Of a stretch of DNA of 64,000 nucleotides, positions 20,062 to 27,984 are shown piece after piece. The notes beneath the pieces were generated by a model. The model was not told where the DNA came from. It did not search any database and worked only from the letters and a program-made list of their open reading frames with translations. Source of the stretch: Streptomyces luteolifulvus (GTDB lineage: Bacteria; Actinomycetota; Actinomycetes; Streptomycetales; Streptomycetaceae). How positions within the stretch are numbered: position 1 is the first letter of the stretch; each line of letters starts with the position of its first letter. The stretch spans positions 357,289 to 421,288 of the forward strand of contig NZ_VZRB01000003.1 of NCBI RefSeq assembly GCF_008806595.1, written 5' to 3'. The translations under genes were made by a program, and so were the position numbers.

Positions 20062-20337
20062 ATGGACATACTGGCGGCCTTCGTGGGTCTCGCGGTGCTC
20101 GTGGGCATCGTCGGCCTCGACAGCAGGATCTCCCGCGTCAAGCGGCAGGCGGATCGCGTCGAACGCAAACTCGACCTGGTCCTCGACCACTTGGGACTGA
20201 GCCTGCAGTACCCGAGGATGGACGAGGTGGCCGCGCTGGCACGGGACGGCAGGACGATCGAGGCGGTCAAGATGTACCGGGAGGTCACCGGGGCGGGCCT
20301 GAAGGAGGCCAAGGAGGCCGTCGACAAGCTGGGCTGA
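20062..20337 (+). CDS. Small membrane-anchored protein with ribosomal L7/L12 C-terminal-like domain
   Basis: A 91-residue protein. Residues 1-20 form a hydrophobic anchor (MDILAAFVGLAVLVGIVGL), residues ~22-45 a basic amphipathic helix, and residues ~50-91 an L7/L12 C-terminal-like domain with the signature TIEAVKMYREVTGAGLKEAKEAVDKL. In the ribosome that domain recruits translation factors. Here it is tethered to a membrane helix and is found in many Streptomyces as a stand-alone protein of unknown function. It is convergent with a lipoprotein gene, with 15 bases between stops. Confidence 0.85.
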   Translation: MDILAAFVGLAVLVGIVGLDSRISRVKRQADRVERKLDLVLDHLGLSLQYPRMDEVAALARDGRTIEAVKMYREVTGAGLKEAKEAVDKLG

Positions 20338-20352
20338 CGGCCGCCCGGCGGC

Positions 20353-21126
20353 TCAGACCTGGACCCTCCCCTGCTTGCGGACCTCCTCCAGGCGCCTGGC
20401 CCCGAGGTGTGCGGCCAGCTGCGTCACGTCCGACGCGACATGGCCGAGGCCGCCGTTGGTGAGGGCGATCGCGTCGTCGCCGACGCGGACGGCGGCGACA
20501 TCCACCGTGAGCTCCGTGAGCTCGCCGTCCTCGGTCTCTCCGGTCAGGGTGATCCGCAGGCCCTGTCGCGCGTCGCCCACCGCCGGCAGCGTCGCCTCGG
20601 CGACCTCGACGGACTGCACATAGCCCCCGGTGGCCATGGCCGTGAACTGCCCGCACTTCTCGGGCAGTGTCTTCAGCCAGGCCAGCGTGCGGTCCACGGC
20701 CGGACCGGCGGTGAGGATCTGGTAGCGCAGCTGGGCCCCGTCCAGTCCGTCGTCGAGGCCGGTCGCCGCGCGGGTCCGGGCGCCCGCGCCGAACAGCTCC
20801 TCGGTGTACACCGCGTCGAGCAGCCCCTGGCAGCCGGGGTTGTCCGACGCCGCCTTGAGCAGGCCGTCCCGCCAGGTCGCGGCACCCTGCGTCGGTACCC
20901 ACGGGTCCCCCAGATCGGCCGGGGTGATGAGCGCGGCCTGCGCCTGCGCCTCGGTGAGCTTCGGGGCGCCGGCCGGGGAGGCGGCGGGGTCGGACGGCCC
21001 GCCCGTCGGGGAGTCGGCCGTCGGGCGCTCGGCGAAGGCGCCCAGGGAACAGCCGGAGGCGGCGGCCAGCAGCGCGGTGAGGGAGAGCACCGAGACGAGG
21101 ACGGTGCGGGTCGGGGACGGGGTCAA
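20353..21126 (-). CDS. Lipoprotein with PknH-like extracellular sensor-type domain
   Basis: A 257-residue lipoprotein. The TTG at 21126 was chosen because GGAGG lies 7 bases before it and the resulting N-terminus is a proper lipoprotein signal (MTPSPTRTVLVSVL to LLAAASGC, lipid-bearing Cys26). A Pro/Ala/Ser linker follows to residue ~50. The rest (ALITPADLGDPW, NPGCQGLLD, LPEKCGQFTA) has two cysteines and the spacing of the PknH C-terminal/sensor family seen in actinobacterial lipoproteins. The ligand is unknown. Confidence 0.8.
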   Translation of the reverse strand: MTPSPTRTVLVSVLSLTALLAAASGCSLGAFAERPTADSPTGGPSDPAASPAGAPKLTEAQAQAALITPADLGDPWVPTQGAATWRDGLLKAASDNPGCQGLLDAVYTEELFGAGARTRAATGLDDGLDGAQLRYQILTAGPAVDRTLAWLKTLPEKCGQFTAMATGGYVQSVEVAEATLPAVGDARQGLRITLTGETEDGELTELTVDVAAVRVGDDAIALTNGGLGHVASDVTQLAAHLGARRLEEVRKQGRVQV

Positions 21127-21283
21127 GGTGGCCTCCGTGGAGAGAGACTGCTCAAGATCGAGTACGTGCTCCAACGGCACCACCGGGCGGGGCCGGCCAC
21201 CAGCGAGACGGGCCGTCCGGGTTACCGGCACCTCCGCGGACGACGGGAGATCCGGTCGCGGGCCCGTCCGTGCCGTTGTCACG

Positions 21284-21563
21284 GGCGGAGCGTTCCCGGC
21301 CTGGCTCGCGCCCGTGCAGCCGGTCCTGCTGCCCGTGTCGGAGGAGCAACGGGAGCGGGCGGAGGCGCTGGTGCGGCAGGCGGCTGCGCCCGCCGCCTCC
21401 GGCCCCTCGGCCTGCACCGTGCCGCGGACGCTCGCCGGCGCGTGCGGGCGCATCCGGGCACGGGCTGCGGGCCGAGCTCGCCAGGCCGGGGCGCGGCAGC
21501 CTCGGTGCCCGGGTCTGGGCGGGGGGCTTGGTGCCGTTCCGCGCGGTCATCGGTGATCCGTGA
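21284..21563 (+). pseudogene. Decayed C-terminal fragment of a threonyl-tRNA synthetase
   Basis: Two pieces of a ThrRS anticodon-binding domain lie in different frames. GGAFPAWLAPVQPVLLPVSE, followed by QRERAEALVRQ, starts at 21284. About 60 codons on, HGLRAELARPGRGSLGARVW and LVPFRAVIGDP then a TGA appear one frame over, ending at 21563. Both match the end of ThrRS in the correct order (GAFPxWLAPVQ; LRAEL, GSLGARI, LVPYQAVIG). The upstream catalytic domain is not present. This is a frameshifted relic, probably of an extra ThrRS paralogue like those that protect antibiotic producers. The 158 bases before it (21127-21284) hold nothing I can identify. Confidence 0.68.
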
Positions 21564-21739
21564 TCGGTATCGGTGAGCGGGAGCACGGTGAGCCTGACCG
21601 CCGTGGACCCTCTGCGGCGTATCTCGGCCTCTGTCCAGGCGCGCGGCGCCGGACTCCGGCCGGATGCGTAAGGTCGCTTGCACAGCGCGTCGTCCGCGTC
21701 GCGCGGCGCCCGTGCAGCGCCCAGCGAGAGGAGTCCGCC

Positions 21740-22717
21740 GTGACCGGTCGGCCCATCCCGGTGATCATCGACTGCGACACCGGCGTCGACGACGCCCTGG
21801 CCCTGCTGTTCGCCGTCCGCCACCCGGCGCTCGACCTGCGCGCGGTCACCTGCGCGGCGGGCAACACCGATGTGGACGGGGTCGTCCGCAACACCCTGAC
21901 CGTGCTGGAGCAGGCCGGTGCCCCGCCCGTCCCGGTCGCCCGGGGTGCCGAGCGCCCGCTGGTCGAGCCCGCGCGCGCGCCCCGGCATGTGCACGGAGAG
22001 GACGGCATGGGCGACCTCGGCCTGCCCGCGCCCGCCCGCACCCCGGCCGACGTGGACGCGGTGACGCTGCTGCGGCGCGAGATCCTCGCCTCCCCGCGTC
22101 CGGTCACGCTGATTCCCACGGCTCCGCCGACGAACATCGCGCTGCTGCTCAGGACTCACCCGGAGGTGGTGCGGAACATCGAGCGGATCGTGTTCATGGG
22201 CGGCGCGGTGGCGACCGGAAACGCCACGCCGGTCGCCGAGTTCAACGTGTGGCACGACCCGGAGGCCGCCGCGATCATGCTCACCGCGGGGGTGCCGATC
22301 ACCATGTACGGCCTGGATGTGTTCCAGCGGGTCGTCGTGCCGGGCACGGACGTACGGCGGCTGCGCGCGAGCGGGGATCCGGCCGTCCGGCTGGCCGGTG
22401 AGCTGCTGGCCCACCGGCCCTCCGCACCCGAGTCCGACGGCGACGACCCGGCCGGCGGGCTCGGCGACGCGGGCGCGGTGTGCGCGGTGGCCGACCCCGC
22501 CGGCATCAGCACCCGGCTGCTGCCCGTCGAGGTGAACCTCGCTCCCGGCCCGGGGCGCGGCCAGACGATCGTCGACCGCAGGGCGCGCCCCGGCGGGTCC
22601 GGGATCCACGCCGGCGAACGCGAACAGGCCCTCGTGGACGTGGCGTTGGACGTGGACGTGCAACGTTTCGCGAAGCTGTACCTGACGACGGTGGAGGGGA
22701 TACCGGGGCCGGTCTAG
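21740..22717 (+). CDS. Nucleoside hydrolase (inosine/uridine-preferring type)
   Basis: A 325-residue enzyme that hydrolyses the N-glycosidic bond of ribonucleosides in purine/pyrimidine salvage. The GTG at 21740 follows GAGAGGAG. The Ca-binding DCDTGVDD motif lies at residues ~10-17. LIPTAPPTNIALLL corresponds to the family segment usually written as LGPLTNIA; here the Gly is replaced by Ala-Pro. RIVFMGGAV, FNVWHDPEAA and the C-terminal DAGAVCAVADP (the DxxA site) are also present. The family is complete in length. The preference for purine or pyrimidine nucleosides cannot be decided. Confidence 0.92.
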   Translation: MTGRPIPVIIDCDTGVDDALALLFAVRHPALDLRAVTCAAGNTDVDGVVRNTLTVLEQAGAPPVPVARGAERPLVEPARAPRHVHGEDGMGDLGLPAPARTPADVDAVTLLRREILASPRPVTLIPTAPPTNIALLLRTHPEVVRNIERIVFMGGAVATGNATPVAEFNVWHDPEAAAIMLTAGVPITMYGLDVFQRVVVPGTDVRRLRASGDPAVRLAGELLAHRPSAPESDGDDPAGGLGDAGAVCAVADPAGISTRLLPVEVNLAPGPGRGQTIVDRRARPGGSGIHAGEREQALVDVALDVDVQRFAKLYLTTVEGIPGPV

Positions 22718-22729
22718 GACCACCCGTCA

Positions 22730-22919
22730 GGAGCGGATCGCGCGTCGACACCCCGATCACCGCGCCGCCCGCGAGGAACGCTGCCGCGGCGATCGCGATC
22801 GGGCCGGTGCTGCCGCTCCCGCCGGTCTCCGCGAGATCGCCGCCACTGCCGTGCGGCGTGGGGGCCGGGGCGGAGGTCGATGCGGAGGCGGACGGGAGCG
22901 GGGTGCTCGTCGACGGCAT
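22730..22919 (-). pseudogene. Remnant of an LAETG sortase-anchored surface protein (C-terminal sorting signal)
   Basis: On the minus strand the reading frame shows a Ser/Thr/Pro-rich stalk (STPLPSASASTSAPAPTP), then DLAETGGSGSTGPIAI, a hydrophobic stretch (AAAAFLAGGAVIGV) and STR. This is the LAXTG pentapeptide, transmembrane helix and basic residue of a class E sortase substrate as found in Streptomyces. No N-terminal domain or signal peptide exists upstream, and the frame runs past the sorting signal into the antisense of the nucleoside hydrolase gene. It is therefore a broken C-terminal relic. Confidence 0.6.
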
Positions 22920-23196
22920 CTCAGCTCTACAGCCTGCCCCGCAGGGCCGTCGCCGAGGCCGCGGTTCCCTGGGCGCCCCGCGCGCTGTACGCCCGGCAGG
23001 ACCAGCTCGGCCGGGCCCGCGACTTCGAGTGCGCCGGGCTGCTGGGCGGCGACCACGCCCCCGCCGCCCAAGCGGTGGCCGACGGTGTGTCACTGATCCG
23101 CTGGGCAAGTCGTGCCGCCGTCGTCCAGAGACGTGCTGAGCAGCGGGCCGCCGGGCGGAGCCGGGTGCCAACGGGTGGCTCGGCTCGTGACCGCCC
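22920..23196. other. Gap without an intact gene
   Basis: About 280 bases between the LAETG relic and the DUF4142 gene. On the plus strand a short frame reads LYSLPRRAVAEAAVPWAPRA and DFECAGLLGGDHAPAAQAV, which looks protein-like but has no start, domain or partner. It may be another gene relic. Nothing else was seen. Confidence 0.35.
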
Positions 23197-23937
23197 TCAG
23201 CCCTGGTTCGGACCCGTCGACAGGGTCGGGCTTTCCGTGCTGTTGGGGGGTGGGGTGAGGATCACCTGGGGCTGACCGGCTGCCGGGGGCGGTGGGGTCA
23301 TGTCGTCCTGGGGCAGCTTCGGCGGGGTGGTCTGCTGGAAGAGCGCCTGGTCGAAGTCGACCAGGCCGGTCTTCTCCATGACCGTGATGTGGTCCAGGAC
23401 CGTGTTGTTGGCCTGGTCGGCCAGCTGACGCACCAGCGAGTTCTTGGTGGTGGAGCGGACCTTCGCGACCGTGTTGAAGATCGAACCGTGCGTGATGCGC
23501 AGGATGTTGGCGAAGTCCCGGTCGAACTGCTCCCCCTTGGCGCCCGAGTTCAGCGTCGAGACGAACCCCTGCTGCTGCGGGCTCGCCAGGTTGGGCAGGG
23601 TGATGTTGAGCATCGGGGCGATCTTGCGGCAGGTCGTGTCGAGCGCGGCGTGTCCGTCGACCAGGTGCTGGGACGCGATCTTGACCTCCTTCGAGGTGCC
23701 CTTCTGCAGCCCCATCTGGCCCACGGGGTACTCCCACAGCCCGGCCGCGCGCACCTTGACCACGAAGTCCCGGTCCGCCTCCGTCAGCGGCCCCCACTGG
23801 GTCTGGGAGATGACCCGGTCGGGGGAGTTGGAGACGACGTTGACGCCGAGCATCGAGGGGTAGGCCAGTGCGACGAGAGTCATGCTGAGGGCTCCGCCCA
23901 CGAAGAGAGTTCCCGTCGCGTTCCGCGAAAAGCGCAC
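23197..23937 (-). CDS. DUF4142 ferritin-like exported/membrane-anchored protein
   Basis: A 246-residue protein from GTG 23937, preceded by AGGAG; a longer frame to 24057 adds a tail without a ribosome site. A hydrophobic N-terminal segment (TGTLFVGGALSMTLVALAYP) anchors or exports it. Residues ~45-195 match DUF4142: LTEADRDFVVKVRAAGLWEY, then GTSKEVKIASQHLVDGHAAL and a helical pair containing FDRDFANILRITHGSIFNTV. The family is a ferritin-like helical bundle with no proven metal site in this protein. The tail is Pro-rich (PPKLPQDDMTPPPPAAG) and may span the cell wall. Confidence 0.85.
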   Translation of the reverse strand: MRFSRNATGTLFVGGALSMTLVALAYPSMLGVNVVSNSPDRVISQTQWGPLTEADRDFVVKVRAAGLWEYPVGQMGLQKGTSKEVKIASQHLVDGHAALDTTCRKIAPMLNITLPNLASPQQQGFVSTLNSGAKGEQFDRDFANILRITHGSIFNTVAKVRSTTKNSLVRQLADQANNTVLDHITVMEKTGLVDFDQALFQQTTPPKLPQDDMTPPPPAAGQPQVILTPPPNSTESPTLSTGPNQG

Positions 23938-24088
23938 CGTGTCTCCTGCCCGGTCGAGGGTCCCGCCGGCAGGCGGGGTCGGACGTACAGAAGTACGGAC
24001 GAGGTAGCGCCGGAAACCTTTTGATTTGGTAAAAAGTGATCTGGACGGTGGAGACACTGCGCCGCTGTGCCGCCGTGCCGTACCTGCC

Positions 24089-25213
24089 TCAGCTCACGAT
24101 CGCCATCTCGTGCGGGGTGTTGTTGAGACGGCGCCCGCCGTGCTCGGTGCACGTCACGATGTCCTCGATGCGCACCCCGAAGCGGCCCGGGAGGTAGATG
24201 CCGGGCTCGATGGAGAAGCACATCCCGGGGACGAGAGGCTGTTCCTCGCCCTCCACCAGGTACGGCGGTTCGTGCGTGGTGACCCCGATGCCGTGGCCGG
24301 TGCGGTGCACGAAGTACGCGCCGTACCCGGCGTCGGCGATCACCGCGCGGGCCACCCGGTCGATCTCCTGGCAGGTCACTCCGGGGCGCACGGCCTCGAA
24401 GGCGGCCTGCTGGGCCGAGCGCACGAGGTCGTGGACGGCGCGCTCCTCCTTGCTCGGCTCGCCGACATGGACGGTGCGGGTGGTGTCGGAGCCGTAGCCC
24501 TCGCGCAGTCCGCCGAAGTCCAGGACCACCATGTCGCCGTCCCCGATGGTGCGTTCGCCCGCGTCGTGGTGCGGGTCGGCGCCGTTGGGCCCGGAGCCGA
24601 CCAGGGTGAAGTCGACCTGGCTGTGGCCGTGTTCGCGCAAGAGCCGGTCCAGGTCGGCGGCCACGTCCCGCTCACGGCGCCCGGCGAATCGTACGGACAG
24701 GATCTCCTCGTACGCCGCGTCCGCCGCCGCACCCGCCGCCGCGAGCCTCGCCAGCTCGTGCTCGTCCTTGACCGCGCGCAGCATCGGCAGCGCGACGGTC
24801 AGCGGCCGGTACGTGGTCAGCGGCAGCGCCTCCTGAAGGCCGAGCAGGTGCAGCGCCCAGGTGGAGTCGGAGACGCCGTAGTGACCGTGCGGGCGGAGCA
24901 GGCCCGCGGCCGCGGCGTACGGGTCCTGGCCGTCCCTCCAGGCGGAGATGCGCAGGGCGCCCGCCCCGGGTGCGGCCTCCGCGTCCGGGCGCTCCAGGAC
25001 CGGTACCAGCAGCCGGGGTTCGGCGTCGAGGGCCAGCACCAGCAGGGTGAGGCGCTCGGTGACCGCCGTGGGCCGGTAGCCGCACAGCCACAGCAGGTCC
25101 GGGCCGGGGGTGACCAGGAGCCCGGTGAGCCCGGCGGCGGCCGCGTCGCGGGCGGCACGGGCCATACGGGCCGCGTGGTCCTGCTCGGTGAAGGCCGCGG
25201 GAGTGTCGGTCAT
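24089..25213 (-). CDS. M24-family Xaa-Pro aminopeptidase-like peptidase
   Basis: A 374-residue cytoplasmic metallopeptidase with the creatinase/aminopeptidase P two-domain plan. Residues 1-140 are the N-terminal domain (GLLVTPGPDLLWLCGYRP). The C-terminal pita-bread domain holds all five metal ligands: VVLDFGG, GSDTTRT, HRTGHGIG, SIEPGIY and VRIEDIV. The start ATG at 25213 lies in a frame that stays open far upstream; the later start fits the family. It likely removes N-terminal residues preceding proline from peptides. The lipoprotein gene lies 11 bases upstream on the same strand. Confidence 0.93.
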   Translation of the reverse strand: MTDTPAAFTEQDHAARMARAARDAAAAGLTGLLVTPGPDLLWLCGYRPTAVTERLTLLVLALDAEPRLLVPVLERPDAEAAPGAGALRISAWRDGQDPYAAAAGLLRPHGHYGVSDSTWALHLLGLQEALPLTTYRPLTVALPMLRAVKDEHELARLAAAGAAADAAYEEILSVRFAGRRERDVAADLDRLLREHGHSQVDFTLVGSGPNGADPHHDAGERTIGDGDMVVLDFGGLREGYGSDTTRTVHVGEPSKEERAVHDLVRSAQQAAFEAVRPGVTCQEIDRVARAVIADAGYGAYFVHRTGHGIGVTTHEPPYLVEGEEQPLVPGMCFSIEPGIYLPGRFGVRIEDIVTCTEHGGRRLNNTPHEMAIVS

Positions 25214-25224
25214 GGTCTGGCCTC

Positions 25225-25773
25225 TCAGTACCGCACCGCCCGTGCCACCTCCGCCTTCACCTCGCCGGACAGGGTGCGGTTGCTGCGGGCGGTGGCCTTG
25301 CCGGAGCCGTCGGCCGGTACGTCGGACACTGTGAGGACGGCGACGTCGAGGAGCTTGCCGTTCTGGTCGGTGAAGTTGACCTGGACCGTGAAGGACTTCG
25401 CCGAGTCGGTGGTGTTCTCGGCGGTGACCTGCACCGTCGTACGTCCGCCGCTGTCGGTGTCCGGGCTGCCGAGCGTGATGGAGCCCTTCGCGTCGACACC
25501 GCCCTTGATGTCGTCGAGCTTCTGCCCCGCCTCCGCCGTCGCCGACGCGATCGCCTCCGAGGCCTCGGACGCGAGCGAGGACGCGGCGGCGGTCGCCTCC
25601 CCGCCCACCGACCGGGCCGCGGACTCGGCCCTGCTCACCACGCTCGACGGACTCTCGCCGTCGGAACAGCCGGCCAGCGCGAGGGCCGCGGCCGCCATGG
25701 CCGCAGTCAGTGCGCCGACCGATGCCCGGCGCGGAATCGGGTAGGGAGTCCGGCGTGGACGATGACCCGTCAT
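25225..25773 (-). CDS. Lipoprotein with FxLYD-like C-terminal domain
   Basis: A 182-residue lipoprotein with a basic N-terminus, hydrophobic core and lipobox LALAGC (Cys36). Residues ~40-95 are a Ser/Ala-rich helical linker. The C-terminal ~85 residues (ITLGSPDTDSGGRTTVQVTA, then NTTDSAKSFTVQVNFTDQNG) have the extracellular beta-sandwich pattern of FxLYD/DUF4352-type domains. Its role outside the cell is unknown. It lies directly upstream of the M24 peptidase gene. Confidence 0.82.
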   Translation of the reverse strand: MTGHRPRRTPYPIPRRASVGALTAAMAAAALALAGCSDGESPSSVVSRAESAARSVGGEATAAASSLASEASEAIASATAEAGQKLDDIKGGVDAKGSITLGSPDTDSGGRTTVQVTAENTTDSAKSFTVQVNFTDQNGKLLDVAVLTVSDVPADGSGKATARSNRTLSGEVKAEVARAVRY

Positions 25774-25964
25774 CTCGCCTCCAGTGTTTCTTGAGTCGTC
25801 CCCGTCCCAGTGAAGATCGGCAGCGGTGGGGCCGCATGCCGGGCGTCACCCGAACGGCCCCGCCCCCGTGGTGGCCGTACGCGACCGGCCGGATGGTCGA
25901 AGCACCGACGACACTCGGGCGGACGGGGTTCACGACCGCCCGCCCCGGGAGAATGGGGTACGGC

Positions 25965-26504
25965 ATGACCCAGCAGCCGCACGCTACGCAGCCGCCGACC
26001 GGCCAGGGCCAACGGCAGACCGCCCAGGGCCAACGGCAGACCGCCCAGGAGACCGAGGCCGGCCTCTACGGCCCGGAGACGGCCGAGAGCGGCTGGGCCT
26101 CGGGAGGCACCGTCTTCGCCGGTGTCCTGCTGCTGATGAACGGCATCCTGGCGATCTTCCAGGGCATCTCCGCGATCGCCGAGGACGACGTGTACGCCGG
26201 TGTCGGCGACTACGTCTACGAGATCAACCTCACCGGCTGGGGTGTGATCCTCCTCGTTCTGGGCGTCGTGGCCGCGGCCTCGGGCGCCGGCATCCTCATG
26301 GGCGCTCCCTGGGCCCGCGTCACCGGCATCTTCATGGCGTCCCTGGGCATGATCATGCAGTTCCTGTTCCTGCCGTACGCGCCCGTCTGGTCGGTGATCA
26401 TGATCGCCGTCTACGTCTTCGTGATCTGGGCGCTGGCGCATCACCGCCCGCCGGCGGCCATGCCCACCAGCTCCACGCCTCGGGGCCCGTCGCACAGGGC
26501 GTAG
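25965..26504 (+). CDS. DUF7144-type four-helix membrane protein
   Basis: A 179-residue protein. The N-terminal ~45 residues are Gln/Thr-rich and contain a 21-bp tandem duplication in the DNA (GQGQRQTAQGQRQTAQ). Four membrane helices follow: WASGGTVFAGVLLLMNGILA, LTGWGVILLVLGVVAAASGA, WARVTGIFMASLGMIMQFLF and VWSVIMIAVYVFVIWALA. Small Streptomyces membrane proteins with this pattern are annotated as DUF7144; their function is not known. It is divergent from the lipoprotein gene. Confidence 0.8.
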   Translation: MTQQPHATQPPTGQGQRQTAQGQRQTAQETEAGLYGPETAESGWASGGTVFAGVLLLMNGILAIFQGISAIAEDDVYAGVGDYVYEINLTGWGVILLVLGVVAAASGAGILMGAPWARVTGIFMASLGMIMQFLFLPYAPVWSVIMIAVYVFVIWALAHHRPPAAMPTSSTPRGPSHRA

Positions 26505-26506
26505 CC

Positions 26507-26695
26507 CTACCGCTTCAGCGCCCGGTACCGCTTGAGCTGGGCCGAGATCCGCGCCGGGTCCGCCTTGCCGTTGAGCTCGGCCAGCAGGTCGTCCGGGCAC
26601 AGCTCGTAGAGGTCGCCCCACCAGCGGCGCCCATGGTTGTCCCAGATGCGGTAGCCGCCGGGCACGCCTCTGGCCACGTAACGCCGTCTGCCCAC
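26507..26695 (-). CDS. Small conserved hypothetical protein (62 residues)
   Basis: A short cytoplasmic protein rich in Arg and Trp: RYVARGVPGGYRIWDN, then RRWWGDLYELCPDDLLAELN and a basic tail KRYRALKR. I chose the GTG at 26695 because a G-rich site (GGGGGGACC) precedes it. An ATG at 26737 in the same frame lacks one. It appears to be a widespread small Streptomyces protein, but I know no function. Its stop is 2 bases from the stop of the convergent membrane protein gene. Confidence 0.65.
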   Translation of the reverse strand: MGRRRYVARGVPGGYRIWDNHGRRWWGDLYELCPDDLLAELNGKADPARISAQLKRYRALKR

Positions 26696-26777
26696 CGCGC
26701 AGGTCCCCCCTCGATCAGGTGCCGTACAGCGTGCCATCGGGGGCGGGCCCGTCGCCCGGATTTTCCGGGGCCGGGGG

Positions 26778-27149
26778 TTACGTGTGCCCGATCCCGCCGC
26801 TGCCGAAGGATCCGCTGGATCCGGGCAGCCAGCGCCGTCGGTGCTGGTCCTTCCCTCGCTTGGATCCCGAATGGTGGAGCTGGTACGGCATGAGCCGTTC
26901 CGTCTCGTCCGCCGCGACCGGGACGTCGTCCGGTTCGCGTATCTCCCGGATCTCGTGGACCGCGCCGGTCTCGGGCAGCCTGGGCTGCTCGTCCGGGTTG
27001 GGGCGCGGAAGTTCCTCGTCGCGGACCTTCATGCCCAGGCTCACGGCCCAGACGAGTGCACCTGCGATGAACAGGCCACCGAGAAAGGCGCCTACCACGT
27101 TGAGTACGTCGCTCGACGTGGCCGCTAGTTCAAACGTCGCGGTACTCAT
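26778..27149 (-). CDS. DUF6479-family single-span membrane protein
   Basis: A 123-residue protein starting at ATG 27149. One membrane helix lies at residues ~15-38 (VLNVVGAFLGGLFIAGALVW). A charged cytosolic tail follows, with the family pattern EQPRLPETGAVHEIREIREP, a basic segment and the Gly/Ser end GSSGSFGSGG. These tail features identify DUF6479, a Streptomyces-specific family without a known role. Confidence 0.82.
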   Translation of the reverse strand: MSTATFELAATSSDVLNVVGAFLGGLFIAGALVWAVSLGMKVRDEELPRPNPDEQPRLPETGAVHEIREIREPDDVPVAADETERLMPYQLHHSGSKRGKDQHRRRWLPGSSGSFGSGGIGHT

Positions 27150-27294
27150 AGTCCGATTATCGTCCGATCGGGTGGAATGGCGAGTGCCCCGTCGGACTCT
27201 CGGATTCCGCACCTTCCTGGGTGTCGCGTTTCTTCAAGAGACATCGCCGGCGGCCTGCCTACCGTGGCCTGACGAGCAGCGGGGAAGTGATGAC

Positions 27295-27894
27295 ATGGAG
27301 CTGAGATCCCTGATGGTCCGGGCCTCGGACACGGCCGTGGACGTCGTGCGCGCCGTCGGACCGGACGACTTCGACGCGCCCACTCCGTGCCCCGCGATGA
27401 CGGTCGGGGCACTCGTGAACCACCTGATCTTCCAGACCGTCGTACGGGGATACGCCGCGGGACTCAAGCAGTCCTCGCAGGACCTGCCGGACCAGGTGGC
27501 GGAAGGCCATGACTTCACGGCGGAGCCGGGCTGGGCCGAGGCGTACGCCGCGCGGTCGGCTGCCGTCGCCGCCCTCTGGAGCGAGCCGCGGGCCTGGCAG
27601 GGCGAGACGTCGATGACCGGCGGCGGACGGACGATGCCGGCGCCCTTCATCGGCGGGATCGTCCTGGGCGAGTGGCTGCTGCACGGCTGGGACCTGGCGG
27701 TCGCCACCGGACAGACGCTGCACCTGGACGACGAACTCGCCGCGGCGCTGTACGAGGACGTCGCAGGGCGGGCGGACATGGCCAGGAAGTACGGGGTATA
27801 CGGCCCCGAGGTCGCCGTAGCCCCCACGGCCCCGCTGTTTCACCGCGCCCTCGGCCTCGCGGGCCGCGACCCGTCGTGGAGGCGCCCGCTCTGA
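27295..27894 (+). CDS. TIGR03086-family (DinB/MDMPI-like) metal-binding protein
   Basis: A 199-residue cytoplasmic four-helix protein. The N-terminus shows the family motif DDFDAPTPCPAMTVGALVNH, in which the His is a metal ligand. The second His occurs in LGEWLLHGWDLAVATGQ, which is the signature of TIGR03086. Related enzymes are mycothiol-dependent isomerases and transferases. The third expected His is not obvious, so activity is uncertain. The ATG at 27295 follows GGGGAAG. Confidence 0.85.
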   Translation: MELRSLMVRASDTAVDVVRAVGPDDFDAPTPCPAMTVGALVNHLIFQTVVRGYAAGLKQSSQDLPDQVAEGHDFTAEPGWAEAYAARSAAVAALWSEPRAWQGETSMTGGGRTMPAPFIGGIVLGEWLLHGWDLAVATGQTLHLDDELAAALYEDVAGRADMARKYGVYGPEVAVAPTAPLFHRALGLAGRDPSWRRPL

Positions 27895-27900
27895 CGGCCC

Positions 27901-27950
27901 TGAAGGGGCGCGGGGAACTGCGCGACCGGCCACGATGGCGCCGCAGACGG
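27901..27950 (+). repeat. Dispersed Streptomyces intergenic motif (GGGGCGCGGGGAACTGCGCG)
   Basis: The sequence TGAAGGGGCGCGGGGAACTG then CGCGACCGGCCACGATGGCG is a motif I recognise from very many Streptomyces intergenic regions, usually just after stop codons. It can fold partly and may act as a terminator or dispersed repeat. Only one copy was found in this window. Confidence 0.5.
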
Positions 27951-27984
27951 CCGACGACGCATCGCGGCACTTCCGGCGGAGCGC

